64,000 nucleotides of DNA from CAVQWT01 sp963717705 (GTDB lineage: Bacteria; Pseudomonadota; Gammaproteobacteria; Burkholderiales; Casimicrobiaceae), in contig CAVQWT010000005.1 of the NCBI GenBank assembly GCA_963717705.1, forward strand, positions 620,001-684,000, given 5' to 3'. The notes beneath the pieces are model-generated. The model searched no databases. It had not been told where the DNA came from and was given only the letters and a program-made list of their open reading frames with translations. This document shows, piece after piece, positions 24,965 through 35,956 of the stretch. Both the position numbers and the translations under genes were made by a program. Positions within the stretch are counted from its first letter, which is position 1; each line of letters begins with the position of its first letter.

Positions 24965-26563
24965 TCAGGATGCCGGCGAGCGCAGCTTGAAGCGCTGGAT
25001 CTTCCCGGTGGCCGTCTTCGGCAGCTCGTCCAGGAATTCGATCCAGCGCGGGTACTTGTACGGCGCCAGCCGCGACTTTACATGGTGGCGCAGCGCTTCG
25101 GCCAGTCCCGCCGTCGGCGCGTGGCCCGGCTTGAGCACGACGAAGGCGCAGGCCTTGACCAGTTGCTCGTCGTCCTCGCGGCCGATGACCGCGGCCTCGA
25201 GCACCGCCTCGTGGGTGACCAGGGCCGCCTCGACCTCGACCGGGGAGACGTAGACGCCGCCCACCTTCAGCATGTCGTCGCTGCGCCCCTCGTAGCGGTA
25301 GAACCCATCCGCGTCGACGCGGTACTTGTCGCCGCTGCGCGTCCAGCCGCCCAGGAACGTCGCCCGCGACTTGTCCCGCTGGTTCCAGTAGCCCGCCGCC
25401 GCCGTCGGGCCGGCCACCTGCAGCTCGCCGACCTCGCCGGGCGCCACCGGGCGGCCGTCGTCGTCGACGACGCGCAGCGCGTAACCGGGGACCGCCGTGC
25501 CGCTGCTGCCGTAGCGGACGGCACCCGCGCGGTTCGACAGGAAGACGTGCAGCATCTCGGTCGAGCCGAGGCCGTCGAGGACGTCGGTGCCGAAGTGCTC
25601 GGTCCAGCGGCGCCCGATGTGCTCGGGCAGCGCCTCGCCGGCCGACGTGGCGAGGCGCAGCGCGACGTCCCCGCGGGCCGGCAGGCCGGGGCTCGCCAGC
25701 ATCGCCGCAAACAGCGTCGGCACGCCGTAGAAGATCGTCGGCCGGTGGCGGGTGAGCCGTGCGAACACGGCGTCGGGCGTCGGCCGCTCGGCCATCAATA
25801 CCGCGGTCGCGCCGAAGGCCATCGGGTAGGTCAGCGCGTTGCCGAGTCCGTACGCGAAGAACAGCTTCGCGGCCGAGAACACGACGTCGTCCTCGCGGAC
25901 GCCGACGACGGGCCCGCCGTGCAGGTAAGCGGTGTGGATCAGGCTCGAGTGCACGTGCATCGTGCCTTTCGGGGCGCCGGTCGAACCGGACGAGTAGAGC
26001 CAGAACGCGACCTCGTCGCGCGAGGTCGCCGCAGGGTCGTGGCTCCCGGACGCCCGCGCGAGCAACGCGGCGAGATCGTGCCGGCCGGGCGCGGTGTCCG
26101 GACCGCCGCCGGAGACCAGCACGTGCCGCAGGTCCGGAAGCTTGCCGAAGAGCGGAGCGAACACCGGCAGCAGCGCGGCCGAGACGACGAGCGCGCGGGC
26201 GCGACTGTCGCGCAGCATGAACTCGTAGTCGGCGGTCGTCAGCAGCGTGTTGACCGGCACCGGCACGATCCCGGCCTTGATCGCGCCCAGGAAGGCAATC
26301 GGGAAGTCGATGCCGTCGTGGAGGCAAAGCAGCACCCGCTGCTCGCGTTCGACGCCCAGTCCGGTCAGCGCGTTCGCGCAGCGGTTCACCTGCGCCGCGA
26401 GTTCGCCGTAGGTGATCGCGCCGCGATCGTCGACGAACGCCGTGCGCCCCCGGCGCCCGGCGGCGAGATTGCGCTCGACCAGGTCGTGCGCGGCGTTGTA
26501 GTCGCGCGGGATCTCGATGCGCGGCGGACTCGTGCGAAAGTCGGCGCGGGACAGTCCGGTCAA
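24965..26563 (-). CDS. bclA: Benzoate-CoA ligase
   Basis: This 532-residue ANL-superfamily enzyme adenylates benzoate and transfers it to CoA, giving benzoyl-CoA, the substrate of BoxAB. It has the P-loop YSSGSTGAPKG near residue 190, LFFAYGLGNALTYPM, GSTEMLHVF as the aryl-binding/A5 region, SDDMLKVGGVYVSP and the catalytic lysine in PKTATGKIQR near the C-terminus. Placement between DUF4863 and an aromatic transporter supports benzoate. The start is TTG at 26563, six bases after GGGGAG; no in-frame ATG exists before the conserved region. A 2- or 4-substituted benzoate could also be accepted. Confidence 0.92.
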   Translation of the reverse strand: MTGLSRADFRTSPPRIEIPRDYNAAHDLVERNLAAGRRGRTAFVDDRGAITYGELAAQVNRCANALTGLGVEREQRVLLCLHDGIDFPIAFLGAIKAGIVPVPVNTLLTTADYEFMLRDSRARALVVSAALLPVFAPLFGKLPDLRHVLVSGGGPDTAPGRHDLAALLARASGSHDPAATSRDEVAFWLYSSGSTGAPKGTMHVHSSLIHTAYLHGGPVVGVREDDVVFSAAKLFFAYGLGNALTYPMAFGATAVLMAERPTPDAVFARLTRHRPTIFYGVPTLFAAMLASPGLPARGDVALRLATSAGEALPEHIGRRWTEHFGTDVLDGLGSTEMLHVFLSNRAGAVRYGSSGTAVPGYALRVVDDDGRPVAPGEVGELQVAGPTAAAGYWNQRDKSRATFLGGWTRSGDKYRVDADGFYRYEGRSDDMLKVGGVYVSPVEVEAALVTHEAVLEAAVIGREDDEQLVKACAFVVLKPGHAPTAGLAEALRHHVKSRLAPYKYPRWIEFLDELPKTATGKIQRFKLRSPAS

Positions 26564-26684
26564 GCGCGTCTCCCCGGGTTGATGGTTGGATGGCGGACGT
26601 TCGCTCGCCGTGATCGGTCTGGCATCGCCATCGGCGCGTCCCCGACCGGTGCGCCGCGACCGCCGCGTTCGCGGTTGCGGACGA

Positions 26685-27152
26685 TCAGGTGCGCGTGAAT
26701 TCGATCGCGCCCCGAGGCAGCAGGTAGAGCACCAGCGCGCGCCCGCCGGCGACGGTCGGATGGTGTGCGGTGCCCGGCCCGTAGACGAGCCAGCCGGCGC
26801 CGCGGCCGTCGAAACGCGCCTCCGGGGTCAGCGGCATCACCAGGTCGATCTCCCCGTTCGGATGTGCGTGGTGGGGGCCGACCACGTCGTTCATGTCGAC
26901 GACGTCGACCGAGAAGCCGTGGGTCACGGGATCGGGCTTCAGCACGCGGCCGTAACGGATGCCGCCGGCCTCGCGGCTGCACATCCAGCCGGCGGCGATC
27001 GCCTCCCGGCAGGCATCGAATATCGCTCGGAATGTCGCCCCGCCTGCGGGATGCGCGGCGTTGAGGTCGGCTTCGAGCGCGGCATCCAGCGGACGTCCGG
27101 CGATCGGGGCCACCACGGTGGCGACAAGGTCGGTGAACCGGTCGGGGGTCAT
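26685..27152 (-). CDS. DUF4863 family cupin-like protein (PnbB-related) in the benzoate cluster
   Basis: This 155-residue protein has the family motif GPHHAHPNGEIDLVMPL around residues 92-108, with three histidines and a glutamate arranged like a cupin metal site, and a later GTAHHPTVAGG. DUF4863 includes 4-hydroxylaminobenzoate lyase PnbB of nitrobenzoate degraders. No nitro-aromatic reductase is nearby, so that exact reaction is unlikely to be the main role. It is the first gene of the leftward operon that includes the ligase, right at the control region. Function in benzoyl-CoA metabolism is not known to me. Confidence 0.8.
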   Translation of the reverse strand: MTPDRFTDLVATVVAPIAGRPLDAALEADLNAAHPAGGATFRAIFDACREAIAAGWMCSREAGGIRYGRVLKPDPVTHGFSVDVVDMNDVVGPHHAHPNGEIDLVMPLTPEARFDGRGAGWLVYGPGTAHHPTVAGGRALVLYLLPRGAIEFTRT

Positions 27153-27374
27153 CGCCGCTGCACTCTAGAGGCGCTCCGCGGAGGCTGTCAAGCACTTTGC
27201 TTCATGTTCGGCAAATATGTGACAAGTTATTGATAAGTAAAATTAAATTGTAAACCAGTATGCTGCATTGCATCATCGTTCAATCGACAGGCACAGGTAA
27301 CATGCATTAAATTGCTTGCACCTCTCGGAGGGCGCTGTATAGTTCACCGCGCCCGATCAGGACCTCCGCCGACG
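27153..27374. promoter_or_regulatory. Divergent box control region with TGCA motifs
   Basis: This visibly AT-rich stretch in a GC-rich chromosome separates the leftward ligase/transport operon from boxR-boxCBA. TGCA occurs at 27159, 27264, 27269, 27303 and 27317. For the rightward operon TTGCAC (27316-27321) and TATAGT (27338-27343) are 16 bases apart, and the last TGCA overlaps this -35 box. Leftward, TTGACA (27191-27186 region) lies 18 bases ahead of TAGAGT (27167-27162), close to the start codon. Operators of the related BzdR/BoxR regulators are built from TGCA repeats, so repression by BoxR is likely. Confidence 0.6.
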
Positions 27375-28274
27375 ATGATCCACGCCAGCTCCGACTTCCT
27401 CGCCGCACCGCCCGCGGCCACCCAGCCGCCCGACGGCGACGCCGAGTTCCTGGCCGGATTGGGCCGTCGCGTCCGCCAGGCCCGCGAACGGCGCGGCATG
27501 TCGCGGCGCGCGCTGTCGCACGACGCCCGGGTGTCCGAGCGCTACCTCGCCCAGCTGGAAGCGGGCGAAGGCAACGTCTCGATCGTGCTGCTGCGGCGGG
27601 TCGCCGCCGCGCTCGGTTCCGGCGTCGCCGACCTGCTCGCGCCGGCCGAGGTCACCACCGAGCAGCGGCTCATCCACCGGTTCCTGGAGCGGCTGCCTGC
27701 ACACCGCCTCGAGGACGTCGTGTTCCGGCTGATGCGCGAGTTCGGCCACGAGGAGGCCGCCCGGCGCCGGCGGATCGCGCTGGTCGGGCTGCGCGGGGCG
27801 GGCAAGTCCACGCTCGGCAGCGCGCTGGCGAAGGAGCTGCGCCGCCCGTTCGTCGAGCTCGACCGCGAGATCGAGCGCGACGCCGCGGTGAGCCTGTCGG
27901 AACTCTTCATGCTGTACGGCCAGGCGGGCTACCGCCGGATCGAGCGCCGCTGCCTCGAGCGGGTGCTCGACGCCCACGACGAGATGGTGCTCACCGTCGG
28001 CGGCGGCATCGTGTCCGAGCCCGAGACCTTCAACCTGCTGCTCAGCCGCTGCCATACCGTCTGGATCAAGGCCGCCCCCGCGGAGCACATGGCGCGCGTC
28101 GCGGCGCAGGGCGATTTCCGCCCGATGGCCGGGCACGACGAAGCCATGGGTGACCTCGAGCGCATCCTGGCGGCGCGCGAGCCGCTCTACCGCAAGGCCG
28201 ACGCGATCGTCGACACGTCGGGCGCCGACCCCGCCCGATCGCTCGCCGCGCTGCGGGCCGCGCTCCAGACCTGA
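27375..28274 (+). CDS. boxR: BoxR benzoyl-CoA-responsive transcriptional regulator
   Basis: This 299-residue protein fuses an N-terminal XRE-type helix-turn-helix (about 28-85, LGRRVRQARERRGMSRRALS and VSERYLAQLEAGEGN) to a shikimate-kinase-like domain from about 133, with P-loop GLRGAGKST near residue 138 and TVGGGIV near 209. This architecture defines the BzdR/BoxR family, where the kinase-like domain binds benzoyl-CoA and relieves repression. It is first in the boxRCBA operon, 37 bases before boxC. The ATG at 27375 is preferred; an ATG-less upstream extension to 27312 looks non-coding. Confident by architecture and context. Confidence 0.93.
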   Translation: MIHASSDFLAAPPAATQPPDGDAEFLAGLGRRVRQARERRGMSRRALSHDARVSERYLAQLEAGEGNVSIVLLRRVAAALGSGVADLLAPAEVTTEQRLIHRFLERLPAHRLEDVVFRLMREFGHEEAARRRRIALVGLRGAGKSTLGSALAKELRRPFVELDREIERDAAVSLSELFMLYGQAGYRRIERRCLERVLDAHDEMVLTVGGGIVSEPETFNLLLSRCHTVWIKAAPAEHMARVAAQGDFRPMAGHDEAMGDLERILAAREPLYRKADAIVDTSGADPARSLAALRAALQT

Positions 28275-28311
28275 GCGCGATTCCACCGCGCCCACCATTC
28301 GAGATCCCGCC

Positions 28312-29997
<1,686 letters not shown>

Positions 29998-30067
29998 CCC
30001 GGCGCCCGGCAGCCCCCCGCCCTGCACCCGCGGGCGCCGCGCGCGACCCCTTCGTCCGAGGATTCCC

Positions 30068-31492
<1,425 letters not shown>

Positions 31493-31539
31493 CCGGCGGT
31501 CCCGGACGCGTCCCCCTGCCTGCTGCCAGCCATCCACGC

Positions 31540-32760
31540 ATGACCGAAGCCACCGCCATCGTCCGTCAGCACCTGATCGATCCGGAGATCTGCATTCGCT
31601 GCAACACCTGCGAAGAGACCTGCCCGATCGACGCGATCACGCACGACGCGCGAAATTACGTGGTCGACCCCGCGATCTGCGACGCGTGCAACCTGTGCAT
31701 CGCACCCTGCCCCACCGGGGCGATCGACAGCTGGCGGCAGGTCGCGAAGGACGAGGTCCATTCGACCGCGGCCCAGCTCGGCTGGGACGCGCTCCCCGCG
31801 CAGGCCGCGCTCGGCGCCGCCGCGCCGCAGGAACTGCCGCAGGACGTCGCGCGGATCACGGCCGAGGCCTCGGCCGGCCAAGGCGGCGCCGCGGCGCCGC
31901 CGTGGTCGGCGGCGCATCCCTACGTCAACCTGTACACGGTGCAGAAGCCGGCGCGGGCCACGGTGAGCGGCAACTTCCGGCTGACCGGCGAAGGCGCGTC
32001 GAGCGACGTGCGCCACCTCGTGCTCGACTTCGGCGCGCTCGCGTTCCCGGTGCTCGAAGGCCAGACCATCGGCATCGTCCCGCCGGGGCAGGATGCCGCG
32101 GGCAGGCCGCACCACCTGCGCCTGTACTCGGTCGCAAGTCCGCGCGATGGCGAGCGGCCGCGCTACAACAACGTCGCGCTGACGGTGAAGCGCGTCACCG
32201 AGGATCACGAGGGCAAGCCGGTTCGCGGTGTTGCGTCGAACTTCCTCTGCGACCTTGCGAAGGGCGACGTCATCGACGTCATCGGCCCCTTCGGCACCAC
32301 CTTCCTGATGCCGAACCACCCGGGTTCGAACCTGCTGATGGTCTGCACGGGAACCGGCTCGGCACCGATGCGTGCGATGACCGAGCGGCGCCGACGACGC
32401 ATCGGACAGAAGGAAGGCGGCCGGCTCATGCTCTTCTTCGGCGCGCGTTCCCCGGACGAGCTGCCGTACTTCGGGCCGCTGCAGAAGCTTCCCGCCGATT
32501 TCATCGACATCAGCTTCGCGTTTTCGCGCATGGCGGGCGCACCGCGGCAATACGTGCAGGACCGCATCCGCGCGCGCAGCGCCGACGTCGCCGCGTTCCT
32601 GGCGGATCCGCAGACCTACATCTACGTTTGCGGGCTCAAGGGAATGGAGGACGGCGTCGCGCAGGCGTTCCAGGACGTCTGCCGCCAGCATGGCCTCGAC
32701 TGGGAGGTGCTGCTGCCGCGGCTGCGCTCCGAGGGACGCTACCATCTGGAAACCTACTGA
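31540..32760 (+). CDS. boxA: Benzoyl-CoA 2,3-epoxidase reductase subunit BoxA
   Basis: BoxA transfers electrons from NADPH to BoxB. The 406-residue protein starts with two 4Fe-4S ferredoxin motifs, CIRCNTCEETCPIDAI and CDACNLCIAPCPTGAI, within the first 65 residues. A linker leads to a ferredoxin-NADP reductase-like domain with an FAD motif (RLYSVASPRDGE), the nucleotide-binding CTGTGSAPMRAM and YVCGLKGMEDGV near the C-terminus. It is the last box gene here; rsmI is convergent 48 bases later. Normal length (relatives are about 410). Confidence 0.96.
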   Translation: MTEATAIVRQHLIDPEICIRCNTCEETCPIDAITHDARNYVVDPAICDACNLCIAPCPTGAIDSWRQVAKDEVHSTAAQLGWDALPAQAALGAAAPQELPQDVARITAEASAGQGGAAAPPWSAAHPYVNLYTVQKPARATVSGNFRLTGEGASSDVRHLVLDFGALAFPVLEGQTIGIVPPGQDAAGRPHHLRLYSVASPRDGERPRYNNVALTVKRVTEDHEGKPVRGVASNFLCDLAKGDVIDVIGPFGTTFLMPNHPGSNLLMVCTGTGSAPMRAMTERRRRRIGQKEGGRLMLFFGARSPDELPYFGPLQKLPADFIDISFAFSRMAGAPRQYVQDRIRARSADVAAFLADPQTYIYVCGLKGMEDGVAQAFQDVCRQHGLDWEVLLPRLRSEGRYHLETY

Positions 32761-32808
32761 CACGTCGCTTCGCCGCGACCACGCACGGCACGATCGCCCG
32801 GGAGGGCG

Positions 32809-33741
32809 TCAGTCGCGCTCCCCGCGGCGCGCCACCGCCCGCGCGTAGAGTTCGTCGCGCGACAGTCCCGTCGCCGCGGCCGCGACGCGCGCGGCCTTCG
32901 CGGGCGGCAGTTCGGCCAGCAGCGCGTCGAGCAGGCGGTCGGCGTCGATCGGCAGCGCGGACGCGAGCGTCGTCGCCGGAGGCGCGTCGACCAGCAGCAC
33001 GAATTCGCCGCGCTCCCGGTTCGCGTCGGCCGCGAACCACGCCGGGGCGTCGGCGAGCGGCATCGCGGTGATCGTCTCGTAGATCTTGGTCAGCTCGCGC
33101 GCGACGACCAGCGTGCGGAGGGGATCAAGCGTCGCCGCCAGCGCTTCCACCGTCGCCCGCACGCGGTGCGGCGCCTCGTAGAACGCCAGCGCGCAGGGCA
33201 GCCGGCCGACGCGCTCGAGCGCTTCGCGCCGGGCCTTGGCCGCCGACGGGAGGAAGCCGGCGAACAGCACCTCGCCGGCCTCGAGCCCCGCGGCGGACAG
33301 CGCCGCCGTCAGCGCCGACGGCCCCGGGATCGGGATGACGCGATATCCCGCCGCGCGCGCGGCACGGACCAGGCGCGCGCCCGGATCGCTGACCGCCGGG
33401 GTTCCCGCATCGCTGACCAGCACCACGCGGCGACCGGCGGCGAGCTCGGCCAGCAGCACGGGCGTCTTCTGCTGCTCGTTGTGCTCGTGCAGCGCCGTCA
33501 CCCGCGCGACGATGCCGCAATGCGCCAGCAGCACCGCGGTGACGCGGGTGTCCTCGGCCGCAATCAGGTCCGCCTGCGCCAGGGTGTCGCGGGCGCGCGC
33601 GGTCAGGTCACCGAGATTACCCAGCGGGGTGGCGACCACATATAATTCTCCCCTCGCCCCGGCACCGGCCGCGTCGTCGGTCCCGGCGGAGGTGTCCTGC
33701 GCGGCGCGGGAACGCGTGGGGCGACGACGGGAGGCGGTCAT
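32809..33741 (-). CDS. rsmI: 16S rRNA (cytidine-1402-2'-O)-methyltransferase
   Basis: RsmI methylates the ribose of C1402 in the 30S decoding site using SAM. The 310-residue protein has the tetrapyrrole-methylase fold signatures LYVVATPLGNLGDLT, AAEDTRVTAVLL, VSDAGTPAVSDPGARLV and IPIPGPSALTAALSAAGL. The first 31 residues are a basic, low-complexity extension, and the true start could be later, but no internal ATG is available. Its ATG overlaps the lppC ATG on the opposite strand. The rsmI-lppC-yraN-gmhA/diaA-dolP order is the conserved yraLMN cluster. Confidence 0.93.
   Translation of the reverse strand: MTASRRRPTRSRAAQDTSAGTDDAAGAGARGELYVVATPLGNLGDLTARARDTLAQADLIAAEDTRVTAVLLAHCGIVARVTALHEHNEQQKTPVLLAELAAGRRVVLVSDAGTPAVSDPGARLVRAARAAGYRVIPIPGPSALTAALSAAGLEAGEVLFAGFLPSAAKARREALERVGRLPCALAFYEAPHRVRATVEALAATLDPLRTLVVARELTKIYETITAMPLADAPAWFAADANRERGEFVLLVDAPPATTLASALPIDADRLLDALLAELPPAKAARVAAAATGLSRDELYARAVARRGERD
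33617..33646 (+). promoter_or_regulatory. Candidate lppC promoter inside rsmI
   Basis: On the plus strand TTACCC at 33617-33622 and a perfect TATAAT at 33641-33646 are 18 bases apart, about 94 bases upstream of the lppC start and inside the rsmI coding region on the other strand. The AT-rich -10 stands out in this GC-rich context, although it also encodes Leu-Tyr of rsmI. Confidence 0.45.
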
Positions 33742-34825
33742 GGGCGGGGGTATGGCAGGACGGTGCGCGATGCGCGGGGCGATGGCGGCGCTTGCCTTCG
33801 TCGTCCTGACGCTGCCCGGATTGTCGCGGGGACAGGCGCCGGCCGCAAGCGAAGTCGCCGTGCCGGGCGTCGATTTCGTCCTCGTGCTGCCGCTCGAGTC
33901 CTCGAGCTACGGCCGGGCCGCCGACGCATTGCGCGCGGGTTTCGCCGCCGCCGCGTCGTCGACCAAAGCCAGGACCACCGTCATCGGCCACGACGACGGC
34001 GGCGCCATCGACGCGTTCGCCAAGGCGCGAAGCGCGGGTGCGCGCGTCATCGTGGGCCCGCTCGTGCGCGACGACCTCAAGCTGGTCGCAGCGGTCGCCA
34101 CCGAGGGCACGGACCCGCCGACGCTGGCCCTCAACCAGCTCGACGACGGCGCGCAGCTGCCTCCTTCCTTCTACACGCTGGCGCTGGCGATCGAGGCGGA
34201 CGGCAGGGTCGTCGCGCGCGCGGCACGCGACCTCGGGGCGCAGACCGCCGGCGTGGTCGGCGCCGACACGCCGCTGCAGAAGCGCTTCGCCGATGCGTTC
34301 ACCGCCGAGTGGCTGCTGCTCGGCGGGGCGTCGCCGGCCACGCTGCGCTTCGGTCGCGCACCGGAGATGCTGGCGCAACTGCGCACCGAGCTCGGCAAGA
34401 CGCCGCTGGACGCGATCGTCCTCGCGGTCTCCGGCGACGACGCGGCATTGGTCAAGCCCTTCGTCGGACACACCCCGGCGTACGCGAGCAGCCAGGTCAA
34501 CGACCGCCCGACGCAGGCGACGGTCCGCGACCTCGATGACCTGCGGTTCGTCGAGATCCCGTGGCTGGCGGTGCCCGACGCGCCTGCGTACGCGAAGATT
34601 CCGCGCCGCGACTACCAGAACGCAGCGCTCGACCGGCTTTACGCGCTGGGCATCGATGCGTTCCGCGCGGCGCAGCTGCTGGCCGACGCAGCGCCCGACC
34701 GCGGCATCGATTTCGACGGGGCCACCGGCCGCGTCGTCCTCGACGCGGACTCGCGCCAGTTCATCCGCACCCCGGTGCTGATGCAGTTCCGCGCCGGGCA
34801 GAAGGTACCCGTCGGGCCGCGCTGA
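33740..34825 (+). CDS. lppC: LppC/LpoA-family penicillin-binding-protein activator, short form
   Basis: This 361-residue exported protein has a signal-like N-terminus ending near LPGLSRGQAPA and a periplasmic-binding-protein-type domain: DFVLVLPLESSSYGRAADAL, ARVIVGPLVRDDLKLVA and AGVVGADTPLQKRFADAF. Relatives such as LpoA activate peptidoglycan synthases, but they are lipoproteins and larger forms carry an N-terminal TPR domain. Here I see neither a lipobox cysteine nor the TPR region. ATG at 33740 is preceded by GGGAGG; ATGs at 33752 and 33770 are alternatives. Positioned exactly where yraM/lpoA lies in the conserved cluster. Confidence 0.82.
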   Translation: MGGGMAGRCAMRGAMAALAFVVLTLPGLSRGQAPAASEVAVPGVDFVLVLPLESSSYGRAADALRAGFAAAASSTKARTTVIGHDDGGAIDAFAKARSAGARVIVGPLVRDDLKLVAAVATEGTDPPTLALNQLDDGAQLPPSFYTLALAIEADGRVVARAARDLGAQTAGVVGADTPLQKRFADAFTAEWLLLGGASPATLRFGRAPEMLAQLRTELGKTPLDAIVLAVSGDDAALVKPFVGHTPAYASSQVNDRPTQATVRDLDDLRFVEIPWLAVPDAPAYAKIPRRDYQNAALDRLYALGIDAFRAAQLLADAAPDRGIDFDGATGRVVLDADSRQFIRTPVLMQFRAGQKVPVGPR

Positions 34826-34842
34826 CCGCGGCCCCGAAGCCG

Positions 34843-35244
34843 ATGCCGCCGTCCGGGCCCCGACCGAGCCGGACCGCGCGCGCCGGCGACCCGCGCCACG
34901 CGGCCGGCGAACGCGCCGAGGCGCTCGCTGCGACCTTTCTCGAGGCCCGCGGCATCTCCATCGTCGAACGCAATTTCCGCTGCCGCACCGGAGAGATCGA
35001 CCTCGTCGCGCGCGACGGCGACACGCTGGTCTTCGTCGAGGTTCGGCTGCGTCGTCGCAGCGACTTCGGCGGCGCCGCGGCGAGCATCGATGCGCGCAAG
35101 CAGGGGAAGCTGCTCGCTGCCGCGGCGTATTACCTGTCCCGCTACCCCCGGCCACCGGCCTGCCGGTTCGACGCGGTGCTGCTCGACGCCCTCGATCCGT
35201 CGCGAATCGAATGGCTGCGCGACGCCATCAGCGCCTCGCGCTGA
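34843..35244 (+). CDS. yraN: YraN family (UPF0102) nuclease-fold protein
   Basis: This 133-residue protein has the UPF0102 motif GEIDLVARDGDTLVFVEVRLR around residues 58-78, which resembles the Holliday-junction-resolvase/restriction-endonuclease core with its Asp and Glu-x-Lys-like positions, although Lys is replaced by Arg here (VEVRLR). It follows lppC by 17 bases in the conserved rsmI cluster. Biological role is not established. ATG at 34843. Confidence 0.88.
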   Translation: MPPSGPRPSRTARAGDPRHAAGERAEALAATFLEARGISIVERNFRCRTGEIDLVARDGDTLVFVEVRLRRRSDFGGAAASIDARKQGKLLAAAAYYLSRYPRPPACRFDAVLLDALDPSRIEWLRDAISASR

Positions 35245-35301
35245 CGCCGGCCCTGCGTCCCGTCCGGTCGCGGCGGCCTGCGGCGGGTCGCTCGGGGTGC
35301 C

Positions 35302-35310
35302 TGCTACAAT
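35302..35310 (+). promoter_or_regulatory. Extended -10 promoter candidate for gmhA-dolP-rfaE2
   Basis: TGCTACAAT is an extended -10 element (TG-n-TACAAT) in the 118-base gap before the gmhA start at 35363. No good -35 is visible, as is usual for extended -10 promoters. Confidence 0.45.
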
Positions 35311-35362
35311 CGCCCGACTTCCCCGTCACTCGCGGCGCTGCTCGCGGCGTCGCCCTCCCGCG

Positions 35363-35956
35363 ATGAACCATCTCGACCGCATCCGCCAGCATTTCCACGA
35401 CAGCGCGCAGGTCAAGCTTGCCGCCGTCGACCGGCTCGCCCCGGAAGTTGCGCGGGCCGCCGGGGTGCTGTCCGACTGCCTGCTCGCCGACGGCAAGCTG
35501 CTCGCGTGCGGAAACGGCGGCTCGGCCGCCGACGCCCAGCATTTCGCCGCCGAGATGGTCGGCCGGTTCGAGCGCGAGCGGCCGGAGCTGCCGGCGATTG
35601 CGCTGACGGTCGACACCTCGATCATCACCGCAATCGCCAACGACTATTCGTACGACCAGATCTTCGCCAAGCAGGTGCGGGCGTTGGGCGCGAAGGGGGA
35701 CGTGCTGATCGTGTTTTCCACCTCGGGCAACTCGGGCAACGTGATCACCGCCATCGAGGCGGCGCACGAGCGGGAGATGCGCGTCGTCGCACTGACGGGG
35801 AAGGGTGGCGGGCGCATCGGCGCGCTGCTCCGCGACGCCGACGTCCACCTGTGCGTCCCGCACGACCGCACCGCGCGCATCCAGGAGGTCCACCTGCTGA
35901 TGCTGCACTGCCTTTGCGACGCGGTCGACGCGACGCTGCTGGGAGACGAGGAGTGA
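35363..35956 (+). CDS. gmhA: SIS-domain phosphoheptose isomerase GmhA / DiaA family
   Basis: This 197-residue SIS-domain protein has the sugar-phosphate loop ACGNGGSAADAQHFAAEMVG near residue 50 and a second loop IVFSTSGNSGNVITAI. The glutamate in AAEMVG and the histidine in RIQEVHLLMLH match catalytic residues of sedoheptulose-7-phosphate isomerase GmhA, so it may be an active heptose enzyme. The chromosomal position (after yraN, before dolP) is that of diaA, which promotes DnaA assembly in E. coli. The presence of rfaE2 two genes downstream favours heptose synthesis. The two names cannot be fully separated by sequence reading. Confidence 0.87.
   Translation: MNHLDRIRQHFHDSAQVKLAAVDRLAPEVARAAGVLSDCLLADGKLLACGNGGSAADAQHFAAEMVGRFERERPELPAIALTVDTSIITAIANDYSYDQIFAKQVRALGAKGDVLIVFSTSGNSGNVITAIEAAHEREMRVVALTGKGGGRIGALLRDADVHLCVPHDRTARIQEVHLLMLHCLCDAVDATLLGDEE

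Noticed and set aside
27218..27233. TGTGACAAGTTATTGA as a Crp site in the box control region
   Set aside because: Only the first half matches; the second half does not resemble TCACA.
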